A stretch of DNA of 8,875 bases from Bacteroidales bacterium UBA3844 (GTDB lineage: Bacteria > Bacteroidota > Bacteroidia > Bacteroidales > Paludibacteraceae), in contig DGHQ01000019.1 in NCBI GenBank assembly GCA_002392915.1, positions 1-8,875 on the forward strand, in the 5' to 3' direction. A model generated the notes under the pieces. It was not told where the DNA came from. It made no database searches and saw only the letters and a list, made by a program, of their open reading frames with translations. The position numbers and the translations under genes were made by a program. Each line of letters begins with the position of its first letter. Position 1 is the first letter of the stretch. Shown one piece after another: positions 1 through 6,291 of the stretch.

Positions 1-250
1 TCTCGATGCAAACATAGGAACTACGGGTTTTGGGCAGTGCGATACAGAATCTGATTAATGTTTTGAAAACATATATATAATCCCAACCAATGGCATACGT
101 CTCTATCCGTGCCAAACGTACCAAACCACGTACATAAAAATATTTATCAAGCATTTAATTTTATCTACGAACACCTTGGATTATGATTTTTTTATTTTAG
201 CGTCCGGAACATTGGAGACACATGATGATTTGTTTGATGATGCATTGTCA

Positions 251-262
251 GACGCACGTCCG
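251..262 (+). repeat. Isolated half-unit of the REP-like palindrome
   Basis: The 12 bases GACGCACGTCCG are repeated exactly at 269-280, inside the complete palindrome that begins four bases after this half-unit ends. The right arm is missing. It looks like a truncated or partly duplicated copy of the same element. Confidence 0.7.
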
Positions 263-265
263 AGA

Positions 266-289
266 AGAGACGCACGTCCGTGCGTCTCT
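266..289. repeat. REP-like palindrome, copy 1 (upstream of GH43)
   Basis: This is a perfect inverted repeat with 11-bp arms: GAGACGCACG at 267-276 and CGTGCGTCTC at 279-288, each extended by one A/T pair, around a 2-base spacer TC. The flanking TAC on the right matches the outer flank expected from the other copies (GTAGAGAC...GTCTCTAC). It lies 51 bp before the GH43 start codon and could fold as an RNA hairpin in the leader if transcription starts upstream. The same element recurs at 2471-2492, 2697-2718 (degenerate) and 8840-8861. Confidence 0.85.
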
Positions 290-340
290 ACAAGATGGGT
301 TTCCAAAACTATAGAATTATATTACCATACATAACAGACC

Positions 341-2683
341 ATGAAGAAAACACTACTATCTATCGTTGCTTCAGTTGCAACTTTTTTCGGTGCCACACTC
401 CAATCGTTTGGAGTCAACGTATCCAACCCGCTCATCTACTCTGATGTGCCAGACCCTTCCGTCATCCGTGATGGAAACAAATATTATATGGTGAGCACCA
501 CTATGCATTGTGCTCCGGGTGTTCCGATTATGATGTCGGAGGATTTGTCGAACTGGCGTACCGTCAACTATGCCTACCAGACGCTCGACAACGGAGACAA
601 CCAGAGTCTTAATGGCGGCAAACATGCCTATGGAAAAGGTTCGTGGGCTTCTTCGCTTCGTAAGCATAAAAACAAATATTATATTCTCACTCCGTCGTAC
701 ACAACAGGAAAGACCCATCTTTTCTCTACTGACGATATTGAGAACGGCACTTGGGATGAGGTTCGTCTGCCATTCTATCACGACCCTTCTCTTTTCTTCG
801 ACGACGATGACCGCGCCTACATCATTTTCGGCAGCGGTGAGTTTAACATCATAGAACTCAACAGTGACCTTAAAAGTGTGAAGGGTGGAGCCTCAAAACT
901 TAACATTCCTATCGACCAGACAACCGGCACTAACGGATATATCGTGAAATGTGAGGGTGCACACATGGAGAAAGTCGACGGCAGATACTATCTTTTCGCT
1001 ATCTCTTGGCCAAACGGCAAATGCCGTACTGAACTGGTGTTCCGCTCAAGCAGTTTGAAGGGCAACTATGAAGGCAAGATCGCATTGCAAGAAAACGGTG
1101 TAGCTCAGGGTGGAATCTTCGACACTCCCGACGGCAAATGGTATGCTATGCTTTTCCGCGACTCTGGTGGTGTGGGACGTATTCCTTGGCTTATACCGGT
1201 CTCTTGGGAAAACGGTTGGCCTAACATGGGTAGACAGGCAGCTCGCAGCGTCGACTTGCCAAACCCAGTGGAGCCAGCATACAGTATGGCGACGTCGGAT
1301 GATTTCGAGTCGACTACCCTGCCTCTTGAATGGCAGTGGAACCATAATCCCGACAACTCTAAATGGTCGTTGGCTGCCCGTCCTGGATATTTGCGGATTA
1401 CAACCGGTCGCACAGACAAGAGTCTTTACTGGGCTAAAAACACGTTGACTCAAAAGACTTTCGGGCCTAAATGTTCCGGTCGTGTGGCTCTTGATGTGAA
1501 AGGCATGAAAGACGGTGATATCGCCGGACTTGTAGCACTTCAAGATTCTTTCGGATTCGTTGGCGTGCAGAAGCAATGGGGGCAGCTGAATATCATCCAG
1601 CAGAAGACTGTGAATAAAATTGCATCTGTCCCTTTTGACGGAGAGACTGTATATTTACGAATCGATTTTGATTTTACAAAAGACAGAGCTTATTTCTATT
1701 ACAGCACAGACAATCAGAAATGGAATGCCATCGGAAAAGACATTCCTCTTCCATACACACTAGGCATGTTTGCCGGATATAAATTCGGTTTGTTCAACTA
1801 CGCCACCTCTCAGGCTGGAGGATACGCCGATTTCGATTGGTTCAAAGTGGGAGAAGATGTATACGACGAGATTTATCTTGGTCAAATCAAAGAGCCAGAA
1901 GTTGTAGGTCCATACAATGAAGTGGCAGCCAGTATTCCTGGCGTAGTGGAGGCAGAAAACTATAACACAGGTGGAAATAACATCTCCTACTACGACATAG
2001 ACAGAAGCAACCGTGGCGGAGAATACAGGAAAGACGGAGTGGATATATATGCGTCAGATGAAGCCAATGGTTTTGCTATCGGATATTGCGAGGCAGACGA
2101 GTGGATGAACTACACTGTGAATGTGGCAGAGGAAGGTGAATACACAGTGTCGGTGAGAGCAAGTGAGGAGGGAGAAGTTGAGGATGGCACAGTCCATGCA
2201 TCTCTTTCAAATGAGGCTGGCGACGCAATAGACATAGAGGTTGGCACCACAGGAGCATGGGATGTCTACGGTGAATTCAAGCAGAAAGGTAAAATCAAAC
2301 TTCCTGCTGGAGAATCAACCATTCGTCTGACAATCAAGAAATCGTGGGTGAACATCGACCGTCTGACATTCACGAAATGGGATCCGTCTGATGTTGATGA
2401 CACAGAAGCAGAGAAGATTTTAATCATCAAAACAGATAACGCGATCAAAATCACCGGTATTGATGGGGTAGAGACGCTCGGTCGTGCGTCTCAGCAACAA
2501 TCACCATATGGAATAGACCGTGCGGTTCAGCCATTAAGAATTGAGATAATAAATGCAGAAGGAAAGACGATACGTGTATCCAACAAAACAGAAATTCCAA
2601 CATCAGGAATCGTTTCTGGCATCTACACAATCAGAATAATAACAGACAGCAACGTGATATGTAAAAAATTCACATTGAAATAA
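341..2683 (+). CDS. Secreted GH43 glycosidase (beta-xylosidase/arabinofuranosidase type) with CBM6 and sorting-like C-terminus
   Basis: This 780-aa exported protein probably trims xylosyl or arabinosyl residues from plant hemicellulose. Residues 1-24 form a signal peptide without a lipobox cysteine. The GH43 five-blade propeller covers about 28-310. The family's expected catalytic acids are visible: Asp38 in PDPS (base), Asp148 in HDPSLF (pKa modulator) and Glu205 in CEGAH (acid). About 317-507 is the concanavalin-like domain common to GH43 xylosidases, and about 532-680 is a CBM6 (VEAENY start, DEWMNYTV motif, closing NIDRLTF). About 695-780 resembles a type IX sorting domain (EIINAEGKTI, SGIYTIRI, terminal KKFTLK) but lacks the usual YPNP. 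A REP-like palindrome is embedded in frame at residues 711-718. No SusC/SusD genes are nearby, so the substrate is uncertain. The family assignment is firm; xylosidase versus arabinofuranosidase is inference. Confidence 0.9.
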   Translation: MKKTLLSIVASVATFFGATLQSFGVNVSNPLIYSDVPDPSVIRDGNKYYMVSTTMHCAPGVPIMMSEDLSNWRTVNYAYQTLDNGDNQSLNGGKHAYGKGSWASSLRKHKNKYYILTPSYTTGKTHLFSTDDIENGTWDEVRLPFYHDPSLFFDDDDRAYIIFGSGEFNIIELNSDLKSVKGGASKLNIPIDQTTGTNGYIVKCEGAHMEKVDGRYYLFAISWPNGKCRTELVFRSSSLKGNYEGKIALQENGVAQGGIFDTPDGKWYAMLFRDSGGVGRIPWLIPVSWENGWPNMGRQAARSVDLPNPVEPAYSMATSDDFESTTLPLEWQWNHNPDNSKWSLAARPGYLRITTGRTDKSLYWAKNTLTQKTFGPKCSGRVALDVKGMKDGDIAGLVALQDSFGFVGVQKQWGQLNIIQQKTVNKIASVPFDGETVYLRIDFDFTKDRAYFYYSTDNQKWNAIGKDIPLPYTLGMFAGYKFGLFNYATSQAGGYADFDWFKVGEDVYDEIYLGQIKEPEVVGPYNEVAASIPGVVEAENYNTGGNNISYYDIDRSNRGGEYRKDGVDIYASDEANGFAIGYCEADEWMNYTVNVAEEGEYTVSVRASEEGEVEDGTVHASLSNEAGDAIDIEVGTTGAWDVYGEFKQKGKIKLPAGESTIRLTIKKSWVNIDRLTFTKWDPSDVDDTEAEKILIIKTDNAIKITGIDGVETLGRASQQQSPYGIDRAVQPLRIEIINAEGKTIRVSNKTEIPTSGIVSGIYTIRIITDSNVICKKFTLK
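2471..2492. repeat. REP-like palindrome, copy 2, inside the GH43 coding sequence
   Basis: The arms GAGACGCTCG (2471-2480) and CGTGCGTCTC (2483-2492) surround a GT spacer. They match the intergenic copies with a single difference (T for A at 2478), and the GTA flank of the element is kept on the left. The element is in frame and encodes ETLGRAS plus the start of the next residue, in the linker between CBM6 and the C-terminal sorting-like domain. Confidence 0.85.
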
Positions 2684-2696
2684 CATAACACCCGTA

Positions 2697-2718
2697 GAGA
2701 CGTACGGTCATGCGTCTC
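2697..2718. repeat. REP-like palindrome, copy 3, degenerate
   Basis: The arms GAGACGTACG (2697-2706) and CATGCGTCTC (2709-2718) flank a GT spacer, with GTA on the left. The two arms differ at two positions, one of which would still pair as G-U in RNA. It starts 13 bp after the GH43 stop codon and may help end or stabilise the GH43 transcript, but no U-run follows it. Confidence 0.75.
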
Positions 2719-2724
2719 TGGAAT

Positions 2725-2744
2725 GGACGTACGTGTTTACGTCC
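2725..2744. repeat. Short inverted repeat in the convergent intergenic region
   Basis: The arms GGACGTA (2725-2731) and TACGTCC (2738-2744) surround a 6-base loop. The sequence resembles the palindrome family in its ACGT-rich arms but lacks GAGAC ends, so it may be a decayed relative. It stands 6 bp beyond copy 3 and could be a second 3'-end hairpin for the GH43 mRNA. Confidence 0.5.
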
Positions 2745-2750
2745 GTACAT

Positions 2751-2785
2751 AAAAAATGCCGTGACGGATTTCTCGCCACGGCATT
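2751..2785 (-). terminator. Intrinsic terminator of the minus-strand gene cluster
   Basis: The 9-bp arms AATGCCGTG (2755-2763) and CACGGCATT (2777-2785) are perfect inverted repeats. The stem extends inward by two more pairs past one mismatch. Read on the minus strand, the stem is followed by a run of T from the A-tract at 2751-2756. It lies 26 bp after the stop codon of the FISUMP-type gene. On the plus strand no T-run follows, so it is expected to work mainly for the minus-strand genes. Confidence 0.8.
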
Positions 2786-2811
2786 GCTGTATCATCAATA
2801 AATCAAAATAT

Positions 2812-3738
2812 TTATTTCAAGACTGGACGGATCAACACTCCATCATAACGTGTGTGCATCCAATGAAGTCTATGAGATTTATCAGAAGTAAACATAAGGA
2901 AACTTATACCATAGACATCTTCCACATTACTGAATCCAGATGTCCAGTAGTAGCCATCACCTATATCTGGAGTTGTCGATTTAGGTTTCAACACACCGAC
3001 TGCAGGCAAGAAAATAGAATTGCCATTAGGACCTGTAACTCTGCATCCTTTCATTCCGTCAACAGTAACAAACTCCCATGTACACTTTTCCACAAGTTCC
3101 TTAGATTCAGCCTCCGTAGGCATTCTCCAGCAAGAGCCCCAATTTACAGTTGCAGCATCATGTTCAGGAGTGAGCATACTGTCGGCAGTCATCACTCCTT
3201 TCTCGATCAACTGTGATGCCGTCCATCCTGAATAGTCGTAAGTGTCATCAAACGGAGTCACCTCTCCCCAAGAGTAGTGTGTTCCCATATCTGTTGACTT
3301 TGTCGCTCCTAAATTCATGGAAGCCCACTTTACAGAAAGTCCTAAATCGACAGCATTGGTATCACCAGCACAACCTCCTTCACATGCAGCCAATTTCTGC
3401 TTCAATGTCTCAATTTCTGAGTCTTTTTTGTTAATCTCGTTATACAACCAAAAAATAGAGTCTCTTCTCGACTCATTTTCTTTTTCACTCTCCTGAAGTT
3501 TCAAAATGATTCCAGAAAGAGACTCCAAAAGATATTCCGGATCATTAAGTCTTTTCTCACAAGCAGTGTCAGGTGCAGGTGCCGCCAACCTTGAATTACC
3601 AAGCGCAAAATTAATTTCATCTACATCATTGACATCATAGCCATAAGCTGTACCATCATTCTGATGCACATAAATGTTTTGAGCAAACAATGCAGAACTC
3701 AATAGAGCAGCACTAACAATTGTAAATAGTTTTTTCAT
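2812..3738 (-). CDS. Exported coiled-coil protein with C-terminal FISUMP-type domain
   Basis: This is a 308-aa protein of unknown function. Residues 1-19 form a signal peptide ending SALFA, without a lipobox. Residues 21-45 (IYVHQNDGT...DVDEINF) match a short N-terminal motif common in Bacteroidales surface proteins. About 66-118 is charged, with heptad-like spacing, and is a likely coiled coil followed by a Cys pair (119 and 123). About 128-308 resembles the Fibrobacter succinogenes major paralogous (FISUMP) type: VDLGLSVKWASMNLGAT, SWGEV, WRMPTEAE, YYWTSG and a closing IRPV. I chose the ATG at 3736-3738 because it starts the signal peptide; a TTG 27 bp upstream would add nine residues in front of it. 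The 159-aa gene ends 33 bp upstream, so the two are probably cotranscribed, and the terminator at 2751-2785 follows. The FISUMP call is from recalled motifs. Confidence 0.8.
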   Translation of the reverse strand: MKKLFTIVSAALLSSALFAQNIYVHQNDGTAYGYDVNDVDEINFALGNSRLAAPAPDTACEKRLNDPEYLLESLSGIILKLQESEKENESRRDSIFWLYNEINKKDSEIETLKQKLAACEGGCAGDTNAVDLGLSVKWASMNLGATKSTDMGTHYSWGEVTPFDDTYDYSGWTASQLIEKGVMTADSMLTPEHDAATVNWGSCWRMPTEAESKELVEKCTWEFVTVDGMKGCRVTGPNGNSIFLPAVGVLKPKSTTPDIGDGYYWTSGFSNVEDVYGISFLMFTSDKSHRLHWMHTRYDGVLIRPVLK

Positions 3739-3771
3739 ATTATTTCTAGTTATTTGTAATTTCAATATCTA

Positions 3772-4251
3772 TCACTTTTTTATAAACTTAACCTGTGACG
3801 AATCCACTTTCAACACATATAAACCTTGAGCCAAATCCTCAACATCTATCTCCACACCCAATTGTCTTTTCACAACAACGCCGTTCATGTCGACCACCTC
3901 AATTTGGGTATTTTCATCGACACCAGAAAGATAAATCATCTTCTCTACAGGGTTAGGATAAACAGCTATCTGCGATGGAGCAGCCTTCTTTATCTCCACA
4001 TCTGTAGATATTTTTTCAAATTTGATTGACTCATATTCCTTTATTGTATCTTTTCCATCAATAATACTAAATGTCGGAGGTCTTGAATCTATCTGGCTTC
4101 TCAAAACAGGCTTAATACGCAAATCCTGTGAAATCACAAAAAAATCTGAATTTCCATCAGATCTAATTCCTTTGACTTTACATTCTCCACTTTCAGCTGA
4201 TGCAGACAACGAAAATAATAACGTCAATACACTTAAAATATTTTTTTTCAT
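3772..4251 (-). CDS. Small exported protein with T9SS type A sorting domain
   Basis: This 159-aa protein has a signal peptide (residues 1-19, ending SASA). A middle segment of about 20-90 matches no family I recognise; it includes SIIDGKDTIKEYESIKFEKI, similar to short repeats that precede sorting domains in Bacteroidales secreted proteins. About 94-159 is a clear type IX secretion C-terminal domain: AVYPNP at 96-101, IEVVDMNGVVV, LAQGLYVLKV and a basic end (KFIKK). In this family the domain directs export across the outer membrane and is usually cleaved. The mature part would be only about 70 residues, small for a T9SS cargo, so it may be a structural or adhesive surface peptide. It lies 33 bp before the FISUMP-type gene and 111 bp after the 619-aa gene. 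Confidence 0.8.
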   Translation of the reverse strand: MKKNILSVLTLLFSLSASAESGECKVKGIRSDGNSDFFVISQDLRIKPVLRSQIDSRPPTFSIIDGKDTIKEYESIKFEKISTDVEIKKAAPSQIAVYPNPVEKMIYLSGVDENTQIEVVDMNGVVVKRQLGVEIDVEDLAQGLYVLKVDSSQVKFIKK

Positions 4252-4270
4252 AACTCATTTGTATTTTTCA

Positions 4271-4304
4271 CAAAAAAATAAAATCATCGCACAATTCATT
4301 CAAA
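4271..4304 (-). promoter_or_regulatory. Possible Bacteroidetes promoter for the 159-aa gene
   Basis: On the minus strand, TTTG (complement of 4301-4304) is followed after 20 bases by TATTTTTTTG (complement of 4271-4280). This resembles the Bacteroidetes -33 TTG / -7 TAnnTTTG pattern with correct spacing, but the -7 box has four rather than two bases between TA and TTTG. It lies 20-53 bp upstream of the 159-aa start codon. The surroundings are AT-rich, so a chance match is possible. Confidence 0.4.
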
Positions 4305-4362
4305 GCAAATCATTTTTAACTTTATTTTAACATTTGAACACTCTCTACGATTTGATTCTACA

Positions 4363-6222
4363 TCACTCCACCGTTATATCCGTACGTTTGGATTTGACTG
4401 AATACGAAAATTTTAACTCTTTCTTCTCACCTGGTTTCAGATTAAGTTTCCAAGTGACTTTGCCCTCCTTCTCGTCTACCTCTGCTCCACCATTATCAAC
4501 CAATACCACCTTGATATCATCCACTGTAGATACAGGGAATTGATCCTCCACCGTCACCTTGACAGACTCAGTTTTATTGTTTTTCACTGTGATCAGCCAT
4601 TCTCTCTCCACCTTGTCGGATGTCTTGATCAGATTCTTCGACGAGTATGTACGCATATCCTTTCTGTCGACAGCCAGTTCCTTGTCTTTTCCGATGGAAA
4701 GATTCAAAGTATCCTCCGTCTGACGTGCGTTGATGAAGCTCTCACCCATATACATATTGTTCAAGAATAGTTTGACCGCACCGTCGAGCAAATCCAATTT
4801 CTTCCAATTTGGAATAGACGCTACAAGATAGACATCCTTGGATAACTTTGGCACCGCATAGTAGTTATACTCCGCGTCGACAGAGAAATCCTTCACCACC
4901 ACCTCATGGTCAGCACCATCGGCAGGAATATTATTTTTCCCTTCAATATCTGCGACGGAATTACGTATTGCCATCTGCGGGATATTCGACTCCATATCAC
5001 TGCCCATCAAAGATTGTGAGACACGTTTGATTCGATTCTGATCGATATAATTGTAATAATGGCTTCCTACCTCAGACTCTGTAATTTTTGAGCTATTATT
5101 GTCCATTCGCACATTTCTAACCATCACATTCTTGCCTCTGGCTGTGCAAGATGTGGAGTTATAACCAGAATAGCTGAAGCTGACACTCTTGTTGATCGGC
5201 ACCAACAACTCATAATATCCATTTTCATCAGACTCTGTCTTGCGATCGTCTCCACAAGTGACCAATGCTCCCTTCAACGGACCTTTCCAATCACGCACCA
5301 CTCCCATAATCTTCACATATGGATTAGTATAGTCAGCAGTATGGACACTTCTTCCGACATACGTTCCTGATGGCACGATATAACGTCCCAATTCCGGTTT
5401 TTCATTGCTCACAGTCGGATCGTTTTGAGATAGTTTCAGTTTCACATTATCCCATTTCTCTTTTGTTGCCTGGCTCACGTATGCCTTCTGCACCAGATGA
5501 AGCTTGGTGTCATTCTTGGCTATGCGGGCCTCGTAGAATGGCATCCAAGCAGCGTCCTCCACAAAATAGTTGATTTCCAACTCACAATTTGAGGCTGCAG
5601 ACGACTCCAGCTTCACCAAAAGAAAACTCATCGGTTCCATCTGTTTGCCGTAGAGCAAATTCATTTTCTGCTCATTAAGGGTAAGTTCTTCCTGATATTT
5701 CTTCATTCGTTTTTGGTAGTCGTACTGCCTTGTGATAATGTCATTCAAATCATTACGCACATAAGAAGCTATACTCTGTAGAGTGGGAGCCGTGAAACCA
5801 TTATCGCCACCTATATTATCACTTTTCAGCACCAAATCACGCTCTCTGTCGAGCACTTCACTTTTGCTCTGCAGAATATCAATGGAATCACGCAACTGCG
5901 AAGCTCTCTTTGTCAGAGCAACGACCTCTTTACCAATCTGTTTCTGACCTGGCACCTCCACATCATAATCAATAGAGGAAAGAGTAGCGTTTCCACTCTT
6001 CACACCCACCTGTACGGAGTTTTGCTCCAGCATTGGCGTAAGCAACGGGATTTTCACCTCCGTCACACCACTCTTGACATTCACCTTTGCTGTACGCTTC
6101 ACCATCGCGCCGTTAGAATAGACCATCACCTCATTTATCTTTGATTGAGTCTCCACTGGTGCGGCAAAAGCTGTGATGGCGCCAAAAGAAAGACAACCTG
6201 CTAATATATTTTTTAATTTCAT
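4363..6222 (-). CDS. MuiA-family (DUF4140/DUF4139) exported protein with one inserted CPD domain
   Basis: This 619-aa protein belongs to the mucoidy-inhibitor MuiA family, whose biochemical role is unknown. Residues 1-20 are a signal peptide (ending AFA, then APVE). About 26-125 is the N-terminal DUF4140-like part (INEVMVYSNGAMVKR), and about 95-195 is a charged, probably coiled-coil stretch. From about 210 the DUF4139 region begins (ELEINYFVEDAAWMPFYEARI); it resumes after an insertion and runs to 610 (WLITVKNNK, VTVEDQFPVS, LKPGEKKEL). The insertion at about 302-373 is a carboxypeptidase-regulatory-like beta-sandwich (IMGVVRDWKGPLKGALV, TDENGYYELLVP-like, FSYSGY). A 55-residue linker of no known fold follows (about 374-430), at the site where the upstream paralog carries a TonB plug. 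The gene follows that paralog by 69 bp with no terminator between, so cotranscription is likely. Confidence 0.87.
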   Translation of the reverse strand: MKLKNILAGCLSFGAITAFAAPVETQSKINEVMVYSNGAMVKRTAKVNVKSGVTEVKIPLLTPMLEQNSVQVGVKSGNATLSSIDYDVEVPGQKQIGKEVVALTKRASQLRDSIDILQSKSEVLDRERDLVLKSDNIGGDNGFTAPTLQSIASYVRNDLNDIITRQYDYQKRMKKYQEELTLNEQKMNLLYGKQMEPMSFLLVKLESSAASNCELEINYFVEDAAWMPFYEARIAKNDTKLHLVQKAYVSQATKEKWDNVKLKLSQNDPTVSNEKPELGRYIVPSGTYVGRSVHTADYTNPYVKIMGVVRDWKGPLKGALVTCGDDRKTESDENGYYELLVPINKSVSFSYSGYNSTSCTARGKNVMVRNVRMDNNSSKITESEVGSHYYNYIDQNRIKRVSQSLMGSDMESNIPQMAIRNSVADIEGKNNIPADGADHEVVVKDFSVDAEYNYYAVPKLSKDVYLVASIPNWKKLDLLDGAVKLFLNNMYMGESFINARQTEDTLNLSIGKDKELAVDRKDMRTYSSKNLIKTSDKVEREWLITVKNNKTESVKVTVEDQFPVSTVDDIKVVLVDNGGAEVDEKEGKVTWKLNLKPGEKKELKFSYSVKSKRTDITVE

Positions 6223-6245
6223 ATTTTCTTATTTTTAGTTAAGAC

Positions 6246-6288
6246 GGGGTACACGTTCCCCACAATTACGCATTATGAATTATGAATT
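6246..6288. repeat. Intercistronic spacer with weak hairpin and heptamer repeat
   Basis: In the 69-bp spacer between the two MuiA-family genes, GGGG at 6246-6249 can pair with CCCC at 6258-6261. Positions 6265-6285 are three heptamers (ATTACGC, ATTATGA, ATTATGA) followed by ATT. The hairpin has only four strong pairs and no T-run, so it is not a terminator. It could mark an RNA processing point, but nothing in the sequence proves this. Confidence 0.45.
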
Positions 6289-6291
6289 GTT

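Larger units (their letters stand above)
1..340. other. Intergenic/upstream region with no complete gene
   Basis: This AT-rich region precedes the GH43 gene and holds no complete gene. In frame 1, positions 1-54 are open up to a TGA and would read as a 17-residue C-terminus ending YGFWAVRYRI. That might be the tail of an upstream plus-strand gene, but frame 2 is also open to a stop at 56-58, so I do not call it. A small palindrome (arms of 7 around one base) lies at 58-72. Positions 93-104 resemble a degenerate right arm of the palindrome family described below. I could not find a convincing TAnnTTTG promoter box for the GH43 gene here. Confidence 0.6.

Noticed and set aside
1..54. Possible C-terminal end of an upstream gene (ending AVRYRI, stop at 52-54)
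   Set aside because: Only 17 codons are visible, another frame is also open, and the similarity to FISUMP-type ends is too weak to call.
251..289. CRISPR-like repeat pair
   Set aside because: There are only two partial units separated by a few bases, with self-palindromic arms and no spacers of regular length or cas genes.
1046..1576. 176-aa minus-strand reading frame inside GH43
   Set aside because: It is opposite the conserved GH43 and beta-sandwich coding sequence and has no motif of its own.
2710..3216. 168-aa plus-strand reading frame
   Set aside because: It lies opposite the FISUMP-type gene, runs through the terminator and REP-like region, has no signal peptide or recognisable motif, and its amino-acid make-up is typical of an antisense shadow.
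3739..3765. Longer TTG start for the FISUMP-type protein
   Set aside because: It adds nine residues ahead of a typical MKK signal peptide; the ATG at 3738 is the better start.
6246..6261. GGGG/CCCC hairpin as a terminator between the two MuiA-family genes
   Set aside because: The stem has only four strong pairs and no T-run on either strand.
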